Origin: Stomoxys calcitrans
Lineage: Eukaryota > Arthropoda > Insecta > Diptera > Muscidae
Direction: 5' to 3'
Assembly: GCF_963082655.1 (NCBI RefSeq)
Contig: NC_081554.1
Span: 65,562,602 to 65,626,601, forward strand
DNA: 64,000 bases
Below are positions 54,701 through 64,000 of this stretch, in pieces. The position numbers and the translations under genes are program-made. The notes beneath the pieces were generated by a model that was given only the letters and a program-made list of their open reading frames with translations, did no database searches and was not told where the DNA came from. The first letter of the stretch is position 1; each line of letters starts with the position of its first letter.

Positions 54701-55374
54701 TAGCTGCTATGGGTTCATGAATGATGCATTTTTTCATTGTTCAGATAATTTTCAGTTTTTGTTTTGTTAGTTTTAGCGAATCATTCCACATATGGAAAAT
54801 TCAGTTTATATATTTTTTTTAATTTACATCGATATACTTGCTTCAACTGCGCTTTATCCCACCAAAAGATAGTGATTGTGTTTTATATATATGACTCTCT
54901 TGTGTTAGCACACAAAATTTATCAGATCTATATCAACATCACGCAGTTAATAAAACAGAGTACTACGCAGGGATTTTATTTACTTTGTGATGTGGAGTAA
55001 GCGGAATTAGATGGAACTGATTATGGCAAAGAATTTCAAATGAAACTGTCAAACCACACCGCCCAGGGGAATGCAATATTATAATGGCAAAAATTGCTTT
55101 CAGTACTTTAATTTAGTCCATATGGCTTCAGGTAAGTGACGGATATGTATGTGGTTTTGTGGTGATAGATAATACATTTCAAAGCTTTTGTTTTAGTTTT
55201 CGCAAATGTTTCAGTCAATGCAAGCCTCATCATTTTCTAGGAATGTTTGGGGGACAACGAACATAATTAGGCAAATGGATTGTCGTCAAATATTAACCCA
55301 AAACCAAAATAAAATAAAAGTTAGGTATTGTCAAGTAATAAACTCATTTATTTAATGTATATGAGAAAAAATAA
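54701..55374. other. Intergenic, nothing recognised
   Basis: AT-rich DNA with no exon, element end or tandem repeat that I can support. Confidence 0.4.
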
Positions 55375-58300
55375 GTAAGAGCGTGCTATGTTCGGCCAGG
55401 CCGAAACTTATATACCCTCCACCATGGATAGCATTTGTCGAGTTCTTTGCACGGTATCTCTTTTTAGGCAAACAAAGAATAATTAATAAGAACTGTTGTG
55501 CTATTGGGGCTATATCAAGTTATAGCCGAGCCATAAATGAATTGAATGTTGACATTGTAGAAGTCATTGTGTAATATTTCAGTCCATTTGGATAATAATT
55601 GCGCCTTGTAGGGGCTCTAGAAGCAAAATCTGGAGATCGGTTTATATGGGAGCTGTATCAAGCTATAGATCGATTCAGACCATATTGGTCACGTATGTTG
55701 AAGGTCAACCGTGAACCCGTTGTACAAAATTTCTGCCAAATCGAATGAGAATTAAGCCCTCTGGAGGCTCATGAAGTCAAGATATCAGATCGGTATATAT
55801 GACAGCTATATCAGGTTATGAACCGATTGCGCTATACTACGCACAGTTGTTGGAAGTCATAACAAAACATCTCATGCAAAGTTTTAGTCAAATCGAAAGA
55901 ATTGAAAGAAAATCTCAGACCTGTTTATATTGCAGCTATACCAAGTTATGAAGCGATTTGAACCATACTTAGCACAGTTCTTGGAAGTCATATAAAAACA
56001 TTTCATGCAAAATTTTAGTCAAATCGGATGAGAATTGCGCCCTCTAGCGGCTCAAGAAGTCAAGATCTGAGATCGGTTTATATGGCAGTTATACCTAGTT
56101 ATGAAGCGATTGGAACCATACTTAGCACAGTTGTTGAAAGTGATACCAAAACATCACATAAAAATTGGAGCCAAATCGGATAAGAAATGCGCCCTCTAAA
56201 AGCTGAAGAAGTCAAGACTCACGATGGGTTTATATGACAGCTATATCAGGTTAAAGACCGATTTGAACCATACTTAGCGAAATTGTAGGAAGTGATACCA
56301 AAATACCAAATGCAAAATTTCAGTCAAATCGGTCGAGAATTGCGCCCTCTAGGGGCTCAAGAAGTCAAGACGCAAGATCCGTTTATATGACAACTATATG
56401 ATACTATATACTATATGACAACATGCACCGATTTGGCCCATTTACAATCCCTACCGACCTACACTAATAAAAAGTTTTTGTGTCAAATTTTAAGTGCCTA
56501 GCTTTATTTCTTCGAAAGTCAGCATGCTTTCGACAGACAGACGGACGGGCAGAAGGACGGACATGGCTAGATCGACTTAAAATGTCATGACGATCAAGAA
56601 CTCAATAGGGTCTTAGACGCATATTTCGAGGTGTTACAAACAGAATGACGATATTAGTATACCGCCATCCTATTGTGGAGGGTATACCAAGTAAAAGCAC
56701 GCTAAGTTCGGCCTGGCCGAATCTTGGGAACCCACCACCATGAATTCTGCTAAAATATGTGAGCTATATCTGGTTGCAGACCGAATTGGAACATACTTTG
56801 CGCAGTTGTTGAGAGTCATAACAGAATACTATATGCAAAATTTCAGCAAAATCGAATACAAATCGCCGCTTGTAAGGGCTAAAAAAATCAAGTCGGGAGA
56901 TCGGTTTCAATGGGAGCTATATCATGTTCTTGACCGATTTAGACCGTATTTAACACAGTTGTTGGAAATCATAACAAAATACCATTAACAAAATTTCAGC
57001 AAAATCGGATGAAAATTTAGGCTTCCAGGGGCTGAAGTAGACAAATCGGGAGATCGGTTTATATGGGAACTATATCAGGTTATGGACCGATTTGGACCGT
57101 ACATAACACAGTTGTTGGAAGTCAAAACGGAATACTATACGCAAAATTTCAGCCAAATCGGACAAAAGTTGCGGCTTCCAGGGATTCAAGAAATCGAATC
57201 GGGAAATCGGTTTACATGGGAGCTATATCAGGTTCTTTACTGATTTGGACCGTACTTAACACAGATGTTGAAAGTCATAACAAAACACTACACCTGGAAA
57301 ATTTCAGCCAAACCAGGCAAAAATTGCGGTTTCCAAGGCCTCAAGAAGTCAAATCGGGAGATCGGATTATATAGGAGCTATATTAGGTTCTTAGCCGATT
57401 TGGATCGTACTTCGCACAGTTGTTGGAAGTCATAACGGAGCACTATGTGCAAATTTCAGCAAATCGGACAAAAATTACGGTTTCCAGGGGCTCAAGAAGT
57501 CAAATCGTGAAATCGGTTTTTAAAGGAGCTATATCTGGTTATTTACCGATTTGGACCGTACCTGACACAGTTGTTTAAAGTCATAGCAAAACATTACTCG
57601 CTAAATTTCAGCCAAATCGGGAGAAAAATACGGTTTCCAGGGACTCAAGAAGTCAAATCGGGAGATCGGTTTATATGGGAGCTATATCAGGTTTTAGACT
57701 GATTTAGATCGTACTTGGCATAGTTATTGGAAGTCAAAACACTTTGTACAAAATTTCAGCAAAAAAAAGCTCAAAAAGCCAAATCGGGAGATCGGTTATA
57801 TAGAAGTTCATCCAGAATTAGTGCCGTGATATCCTCTTTTCTGCCATTATCGTATACTAGCAGCTTGAAAATATAAAAATTCGCTAATGAACATGAACAA
57901 AATTTGACACAGTGAGTTTTAGTAGAGCCCTTCCCATTCTTTTTAAATTTGGTCCAGATCGGACTATATTTGGATATAGCTGCCTATGGACCGATAGACC
58001 GATCCCCCGATATAAGGTATTAAGGCCATAAAAGATCCATTTATTACCCGATTTCTATGAAAATTGGGACAGTGATTTCTGGCAAATCCTTTCCTATTTC
58101 TGTCAAAAATAGTCCAGATCGGACCATATTTGGATATAGCTGCCATATAGCCCGATCACCCAAAATATTGGAAGTCAAAACACTTTGTACAAAATTTCAG
58201 CAAAAAAAAAAAGCTCAAAAAGCCAAATCGGGAGATCGGTTATATAGGAGTTATATTCAAATTTGAACCGCTATTGTGATTTCTACAGACGGACGGACGT

Positions 58301-58436
58301 ACATGGCTAGATCGAATCAGATTGTCGAGACTATCCTGAATATATATACTTTATGGGGTCCTATATGAATATTTCGACGTGTTACAAACGGAATGACTAG
58401 ATTAGTATACCCCCATCCTATGGTGGTGAGTATAAA
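55375..58436. repeat. R-family composite, two or more elements in tandem
   Basis: First element 55375-56690: AGAGCGTGCTATGTTCGGCC, CCCTCCACCATGG, 'GGCTCAAGAAGTCAAGATC' units, 3' end CCATCCTATTGTGGAGGGTA. Second element from 56692 (AAAAGCACGCTAAGTTCGGC, CCCACCACCATGAATTC) with units of about 160 bp and 3' end CCATCCTATGGTGGTGAGTA at 58430. An inserted reversed block at about 57900-58160 repeats part of 60250-60530. Open frames in it are products of the unit. Confidence 0.8.
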
Positions 58437-59318
58437 AATTATCTTATACATATATGATAGGCCCTATAGCTGAATTGCATGCATCTCAATCTTCCAGGTT
58501 TGATTTGAAAACGTAATTTACAAGTAAGAACATAATGTTTATTAGAACTGAGAACATAAAATGCTTGGTATATGTCACATCACTAATGTCAAAGGAAGAT
58601 TTTGTTGTGAATGTGTCCCATGTCATGTGAATTTCCTGGAAAAACGAAACAAGTGAATTGGCAAACAAACTTGATAGAATTTTAAGCTGTCTAGCTTCTT
58701 CAGTTCATTTAATGAGGTTTTCGGGTTTCTTCTTTGTGCTTTGTTATATTGGTGACATAAGTCAGAATCTAAAAGCAACAGCTCAGTCCCATCATGTAGT
58801 CATTCACAAGTTGCCTTGCTTTTCCTTTTGGGTATCCTAAGAATACAACCTATTTAAAAACAGACACTCGAATGGCTTCAAAATGATTTCGGGGAACTCT
58901 TTTTAATGGGGTTTCGTTTCATTTTGAGTGTGTCTGTGGATTTTCTAAATAATTTCGTAATGGCTATGGATTCCCACAATACTCATCTGTCCTTCATTCC
59001 ATTTGCAATGAAAAGCAAAACATTTCCAAGTGGACCAAAAAGATTCAAAATAGTGTCAGTTCTATGACACAACATACCACATACGTATGAGTTATTTATT
59101 AGAATCAAGTTCTTGATAGAAAAGTGTGCCTAAAGTAATTACATTGCACAATAATGTCTTTATATTTAATACTTACAGTAAATAAGTAAGTGAGTGTATA
59201 ATCTTGGAAGATCCCTACAAGAGGATTGTATTTATTCCTGTTGAATTCATAATTTGTAAAAGATAGATCTAACATAAAATTTAATGTGTTTCGATAAGTA
59301 TGCAAGTGGTTTTGATTC
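58437..59318. other. Intergenic, nothing recognised
   Basis: Small open frames on both strands have no recognisable motif. No repeats were identified. Confidence 0.4.
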
Positions 59319-59357
59319 TAAAGGGTGATTTTTTAGGTATTATCTTTTTGGCAACAC
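59319..59357 (+). mobile_element. Isolated mariner-type terminal inverted repeat
   Basis: TAAAGGGTGATTTTTTAGG, then TATTATCTTTTTGGCAACAC, matches the ends of the DD41D relics at 43789 and 54160. No transposase sequence follows; the downstream ~450 bp is unclassified. It is either a MITE end or a truncated copy. Confidence 0.6.
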
Positions 59358-59814
59358 TGGTTTAAACAGCTCACGCTAGACATGACCCAGATACCCGAAC
59401 AGCTGATCATTTAACTGCTCAACAATCTCGTTGCGAAATCTGTTACAGTCGATGTAGGCTTTCGATTTCAGAAATACATTTTCCAGAAATGTAATGGCTT
59501 TCCAATATATATCTTAATACAAAATACGTTAATAAATTATATCTTGACCACTGCACCACTTCTTTGATTGTAAGTATCTACAGCGATCGCGTAACCTCGC
59601 TACATGCTCAGTCCTTACTCTTTTGGGTATACCTCAAATCCCATGTGGCCATCTAGTCTGGAGCCATTGGTATCGAAGTCTATTTCCAGGCATATTGTAG
59701 TTCTCATCGGCTGTATCTGATAGAGTGGTACAGTAAATCTATTCTAGAAGTACTGAACCATACTTCACAGAAATGAGCAGGGTATTTTTGAACTCACTGT
59801 GCCACATTTCATCG

Positions 59815-60890
59815 AAATCAGATGGAAAATGACAAATTTATTGCCTCAAAACTTTAAATAGGACCATATTTGGATATAGCTGCTCTATGGACCGACCGCC
59901 CGATCCCCCGATATAGGGTAGTAAGGCCATAAAAGATACATTTATTACCCGATTTCGATGAAAATTGGCACAGTGAGTTCTGGTAGATCCCTTCCTATTC
60001 CTGTCAAATGTCGTCTAGATCGGACCATATTTGGATATTGCTGCAATATAGACCGATCTCCCAATGTAGTATAATGAGCTTGTAAAAGGAGCATTTTTCA
60101 TCCGATTTCGATGAAATTTGGCACATTGAGTTCTGATAGACCCCTACACCTATTTGTTGAATGTGGTCCAGATCAGACCATATTTGGATATGGCTGGCAT
60201 ACAAACCAATATCCCGGTATACAGTATTGAACTCATAAGAGGAGCATTTTTATCCGATTTCGGCAAAATTTGGCACAGTAAGTTTAAGTAGACCCCTTCC
60301 CATTCTTTTTAAATTTGGTCCAGATCGGACTATATTTGGATATAGTTGCCCTATGGACCGACCGCCCGATCCCCCGATATAAGGTATTAAGGCCATAAAA
60401 GATCCATTTATAACCCGATTTCTATGAAAATTGGGACAGTGATTTCTGGCAAATCCTTTCCTATTTCTGTCAAAAATAGTCCAGATCGGACCATATTTGG
60501 ATATAACTGTCATATAGCCCGATCACCCAAAATAGTGTAATGAACCTATAAAAGGAGAATATTTCATCCGATTTTGACGAAATTTGGCACAGTGATTTTT
60601 TGTAGACCCCTACCCGTTCTTGTTGAATGTGGTTCAGATCGGATCATATCCGATCTCCCGATATAGGGTATAAAAGGATCATTTTTCATTCGATTTCGAT
60701 GAAATTTGAAACAGTGAGTTTTGATACACTTCTACACCTTTCTGTTGAATAACGTTCAGATCGGACCATATTGGGATATAGCTGCCATATAGACAGATTT
60801 CTCGATATAGAGTATTGAGCCTTTAAAAGGATAATTTTTCATCCTCCACCCCTTCCTGTTGAATATCCTCCAGATCGGGCCATTTATTTG
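59815..60890 (-). repeat. R-family run in reverse orientation, no clear ends
   Basis: About seven units of ~165 bp with GACCATATTTGGATATAGCT, CCCGATATAGGGTA, AAAAGATCCATTTAT and TTTGGCACAGTGAGTT. This 'GGACCATATTTGGATATAGC' subtype also supplies the block at 57900-58160. Terminal hairpins are missing. Confidence 0.72.
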
Positions 60891-60904
60891 TGCCAGAATA
60901 AGTC

Positions 60905-62005
60905 TACATGTTCTCTCTAAGACTCGAAAAAAATGTCCTTTGTCTGATCGTGCTTTTCTTCTGTCTTAGCTTGGGAAAGAAAAAAATTGGATTTTATGTG
61001 AATTGTAATTAGTTTCTCAGACAACGGAGGAAATCTGTAGAATAATTATTTCAGATTTGGGCTTACCGCAAATTCACTGCAAAACTCATATCTAGTATCA
61101 TGGAATCTACAATACAACTTGAAAAGATTAGATTTTTTTTGTGATGCATCTTCTAATCCATCGCCCTTCCCCTAGGAGGGTAGTATTGGCCTGTAACTTT
61201 TTTGTACCCACCACCGAAGCATGGGGGTATATTCATTTTGTCATTCCGTTTGCAACACATCGAAATATCCATTTCCGACCCTATAAAGTATATATATTCG
61301 TGATCAGCGTAAAAATCCAAGACGATCTAGACATGTCCGTCCGTCTGTCCGTTTGTCCGTCTGTCTGTTGAAATCACGCTACAGTCTTTAAAAATAGAGC
61401 TATTGAGCTGAAATTTGCACAGATTCTTTTTTTGTCCATAAGCAGGTTAATTTCGAAGATGGACTTTATCTTGATATAGCCCCCATATAGACCGATCCAC
61501 CGATTTAGGGTCTTAGGCCCATAAAAGCCACATTTATTATCCGATTTTGCATAACGATATTTTTATGCAAATCGGTCCAGATTTGGATATAGCTGCCATG
61601 TGCACCGATATCTCGATTTAAAGTCGTGGCCCCATAAAAGCCGCATTTATAATCCGATTTCACTGAAATTTGACACAGTCTTATGTTAGGCTTTTCGACA
61701 TCCGTGTCGTATATGGTTCAGATCGGTTTATTTTTAGATATAGCTACTGTACTTATTAGTATTTGGTGCAAATCGGAACATATTTTGATATGGGACATAA
61801 GTTATGAAATTTTCACCGAATTTTGATGAAAGGTGGTTTACATATATACCCGAGGTGGTGGGTATCCAAAGTTCGGCCCGGACGAACTTAACGCCTTTTT
61901 ACTTGTTATTACAAACATTAGCCAACGCTTATACTGTATATTGGACATTATAGGTGTAGATTCAGAAATTATGGTCCATTTTTCTCTTTCTTCGCTGATT
62001 GACCC
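60905..62005 (-). mobile_element. Endonuclease/RT LINE, decayed 5' part (copy D), interrupted
   Basis: 60905-61204 aligns base by base in order with copy A's endonuclease region (28080-28340): TTGGATTTTATG, AATTGTAATTAG, CGCAAATTCACTGCAAA. 61912-62005 matches the protein-start and leader region of copy A (ATTCAGAAATTATGGTCCAT against 28860-28880). An R element (61205-61911) was inserted between them. Confidence 0.68.
61205..61911 (-). repeat. R-family element, complete, reverse orientation
   Basis: It starts GTACCCACCACCGAAGCATG, CATTCCGTTTGCAACACATC, then CCGTCCGTCTGTCCG, and holds about three units. It ends GAGGTGGTGGGTATCCAAAG, TTCGGCCCGGACGAACTTAA, CGCCTTTTTACTTG. It is a compact copy useful as a model for the family's ends. 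Confidence 0.82.
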
Positions 62006-63182
62006 GAAATCTTAACAATGATTTCATAGTTACTACCTTTATCTGAAATTTAATATAGCTACCCCAGGTAACATCACGGAAAGGTAAGTGCCCACAATTG
62101 AGATGAAGATGAAACAAAGATTGGTCTGGACTTTGTCAATTCAAAGCCAATCAGAACTGTTATTTGGTATCCAACATTTCCTGCTTGCTTCAATATTACA
62201 CATGTTTCTGCCTATCCTTAAGCTTACTCAGATTAGTATAAATGTCTACACGAAAGTCTTGTAGAGTCTTAAATGTAATATTTAGTTTCAAATGCTTGCT
62301 TCCAGTCATTACTTGTATTCTGCTTCAGCATGGAAAACCCCATTTTCAAGTTCTAGTTTCAAGCTGTCATTTTAGCCGATATCGTAGATCACATAACCAA
62401 ATGTATGCTTTTCCTGAAATTCGTAATGACATGTATTACGAAGCGTTGTTATGTGAGAAGTTTGCCCTGTTCTTAAATGGAATGTAAATGGACAAAATTT
62501 ACAATTTATTATGAACACTTTTTTCTTATGTTTATGACATTATGATAGCTTGGTGGCAACTGTCCATAACATGTCAGAGATTAAAAAGTTACTAATTGCA
62601 TATTTGCCATGGAATCATATGAGGGAGGAGCAGAATCAAGAGAACCATATTTGTCATCATTAGGAGCTAATTAGACACACAATTTCATTGTAACCATTCG
62701 TAATGAGAGTTAATAATGATAAAGCAACCAACTGCTGAGTAAAATCCATTTTGCACACAAAAGCATGCAGGGAAAAGTGAATTATTCTTGCTAAATGTAC
62801 TCCAGAACGTGTGTAAGCAATGTTTTTCGTTTAAACCATTTATTTTTGTATTAGTGGATGAGAATAAATTCACACATGCTTACATGTGAATTTAATATTT
62901 TTATTAAAGACCAGCTCGCCCGGCTCGCATCGCTACACCCAAAAACGCTTTTTAAAATTGATGTTTCTTTAGAAATTTTTAAACCTGTATAGTAATCCTT
63001 CGTCCAAACTACGACGCGAGACGGCTATTATTATTGTAAACGAAATAGGGATGACTTTTCGGGGTTAAAGACATTCAGGGCTATGGGTCCATTTCAGATA
63101 CACACCAATCGATTTGCGATACAACATTTTCAAAGATCCACAGGACCTGTGTCAACCCCAATTTGAAGCAAAAATTGTATTC
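62006..63182. other. Intergenic with a small SINE 3' fragment
   Basis: 62450-62515 matches the SINE 3' end (ATGTGAGAAGTTTGCCCTGT, AATGGAATG, GACAAAATTTACAATTT). The remainder has no recognised gene or element. Confidence 0.5.
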
Positions 63183-63897
63183 TACTACCCAAAACATATC
63201 ATTGGTGCCCCATTCTATAATGACCTAGCCAACGCAGCTGTTGTATTTTGATATGTGTAATTATGCTATCGCCATCATACAGCTAATTCAGTTCGTGGTT
63301 TACATGACGCCTATATTCTCCATTAACGCAAACTGGTCCATATATTTTACGAAGAATCTTTCTCTCAACACCCCAAGCACTGCCTCGTCTGATTTTACAA
63401 GTACTTAGCGTCTTGCATAGTGTTATCTTCGTCTGTCGAGAGATGGCCTTGTTTTTAAACTGCTTGCTTAATCTAAAGTGGTAAATGTTGCCAGTATTAT
63501 ACTTCGCTTTGTTTCAAAACTGGTGTCATTCGTTTCGGTTACGGCAGTGCCGAGGAGATAAAGTTGCTAATTATCTCAAAGTTGTGGTTCCCAACTTTCT
63601 CCATTTTCTTTATATGATCGGTGTTATAAGGAGTTTTGGGGTTTGAAACTATCCATTTTGTCTTATCACCATTTACTGTCAGACCAATTTTCACTGACTC
63701 TCTTCGATTCTTTCAAAGGCTGTAGTTACTACTTCTGTTGACCGACCTATGATGTCGATTTCGTCGGCATAGGCGTGTAGCATGTGTTCTCTTGTGATTA
63801 GTGTGCCATATCTATTCCCATCTGCATCTCGTATAATCTTCTCCATCAGGATATTAAAGAGATGATACGATAGGCTGTCTCCTTGTCTGAAACCATC
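63183..63897 (-). mobile_element. Endonuclease/RT LINE, 3' part (copy C)
   Basis: Minus strand covers the RT catalytic box through the C-terminus, parallel to copy A 26760-26030. Landmarks are ACGAAGAATCTTTCTCTC, AAACTGGTGTCATTCGTTTC and GGTTTGAAACTATCC. The catalytic box reads YADEIDIIGRS, so the second Asp is Glu. It is truncated at 63897, where a different repeat begins. Confidence 0.75.
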
Positions 63898-64000
63898 ACC
63901 GAGATCTGGCGTTTCTGAAAATTAGAGTAATGGGGAGGGTTCGTCCTTCATCAGATATCGTTCCCTTCTTCAGATATCAAAAAATGTAGTACCCTATTTT
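63898..64000. repeat. Start of a second copy of the 6585-7330 element, cut by the window edge
   Basis: GAGATCTGGCGTTTCTGAAA, then TTAGAGTAATGGGGAGGGTT, and ATGTAGTACCCTATTTT match 7138-7216, with a small duplication of TTC(A/T)TCAGATATC. Confidence 0.7.

Overview
This window is insect nuclear DNA, most likely from a calyptrate (muscid-type) fly such as Stomoxys or Musca. The evidence is small 60-71 bp GT-AG introns inside fly-like genes, AT-rich intergenic DNA, and a very high load of dipteran transposable-element debris. Only three host protein-coding genes can be supported, all in the first 24 kb: a Rab-family small GTPase (2521-3245, +, two exons, probably RabX6), the Qb-SNARE Vti1a (8323-9012, -, single exon), and a lysosomal/secretory serine carboxypeptidase of family S10 resembling retinoid-inducible serine carboxypeptidase (14675-24161, +, five exons). 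Exon 1 of the carboxypeptidase encodes only the signal peptide. It is separated from the catalytic exons (22701-24161) by a roughly 8 kb intron full of repeats. Two of the three host proteins are membrane-traffic factors and the third is a secretory-pathway hydrolase, but nothing suggests they act as a unit.

The rest is layered mobile DNA. The commonest component is a family with ~150-170 bp internal tandem units, a palindromic GGCCGGGCC-type 5' end and a hairpin 3' end reading CCATCCTATGGTGGTGGGT. It occurs near 1-1205, 10.3-13.2, 15-18.5, 25.4, 31.1, 36.8-38.2, 45.4-46.7, 49.7-52.1, 55.4-58.4, 59.8-60.9 and 61.2-61.9 kb, and I propose a Helentron/HINE-like origin. Non-LTR retrotransposon relics of at least four families are present: an RNase H-bearing LINE at 5.2-6.4 and 20.4-22.4 kb, an endonuclease/RT LINE with a long 5' UTR at 25.8-29.5, 40.2-42.3, 60.9-62.0 and 63.2-63.9 kb, R1-like pieces at 34.2-36.7 and 54.2-54.7 kb, and an RTE-like one at 44.9-47.8 kb. 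Other elements are a gypsy-type integrase relic split by a repeat (11.2-13.7 kb), DD41D mariner relics (42.7-43.8 and 53.3-54.2 kb), a DD34D mariner fragment (52.9-53.3 kb), tRNA-derived SINEs, a ~100 bp CAA-tailed SINE with clear target-site duplications, and several MITEs.

The most interesting structures are: (i) short CAA-tailed elements that share the 5' UTR of the full-length LINE and then switch to a different 3' end; (ii) a 1.3 kb two-tier 55/49 bp minisatellite in which most units carry a GTAAGTACTC donor-like motif on the minus strand, located just downstream of a TATA-type promoter-like sequence; (iii) a 29 bp minisatellite inside the carboxypeptidase intron whose units repeat a TTTTGTCTTTAG acceptor-like motif in the sense direction and which is interrupted by a LINE; and (iv) a TTAA-flanked inverted-repeat element that has swallowed a 2.5 kb repeat composite. 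I see no prokaryotic systems, CRISPR arrays or bona fide tRNA/rRNA genes.
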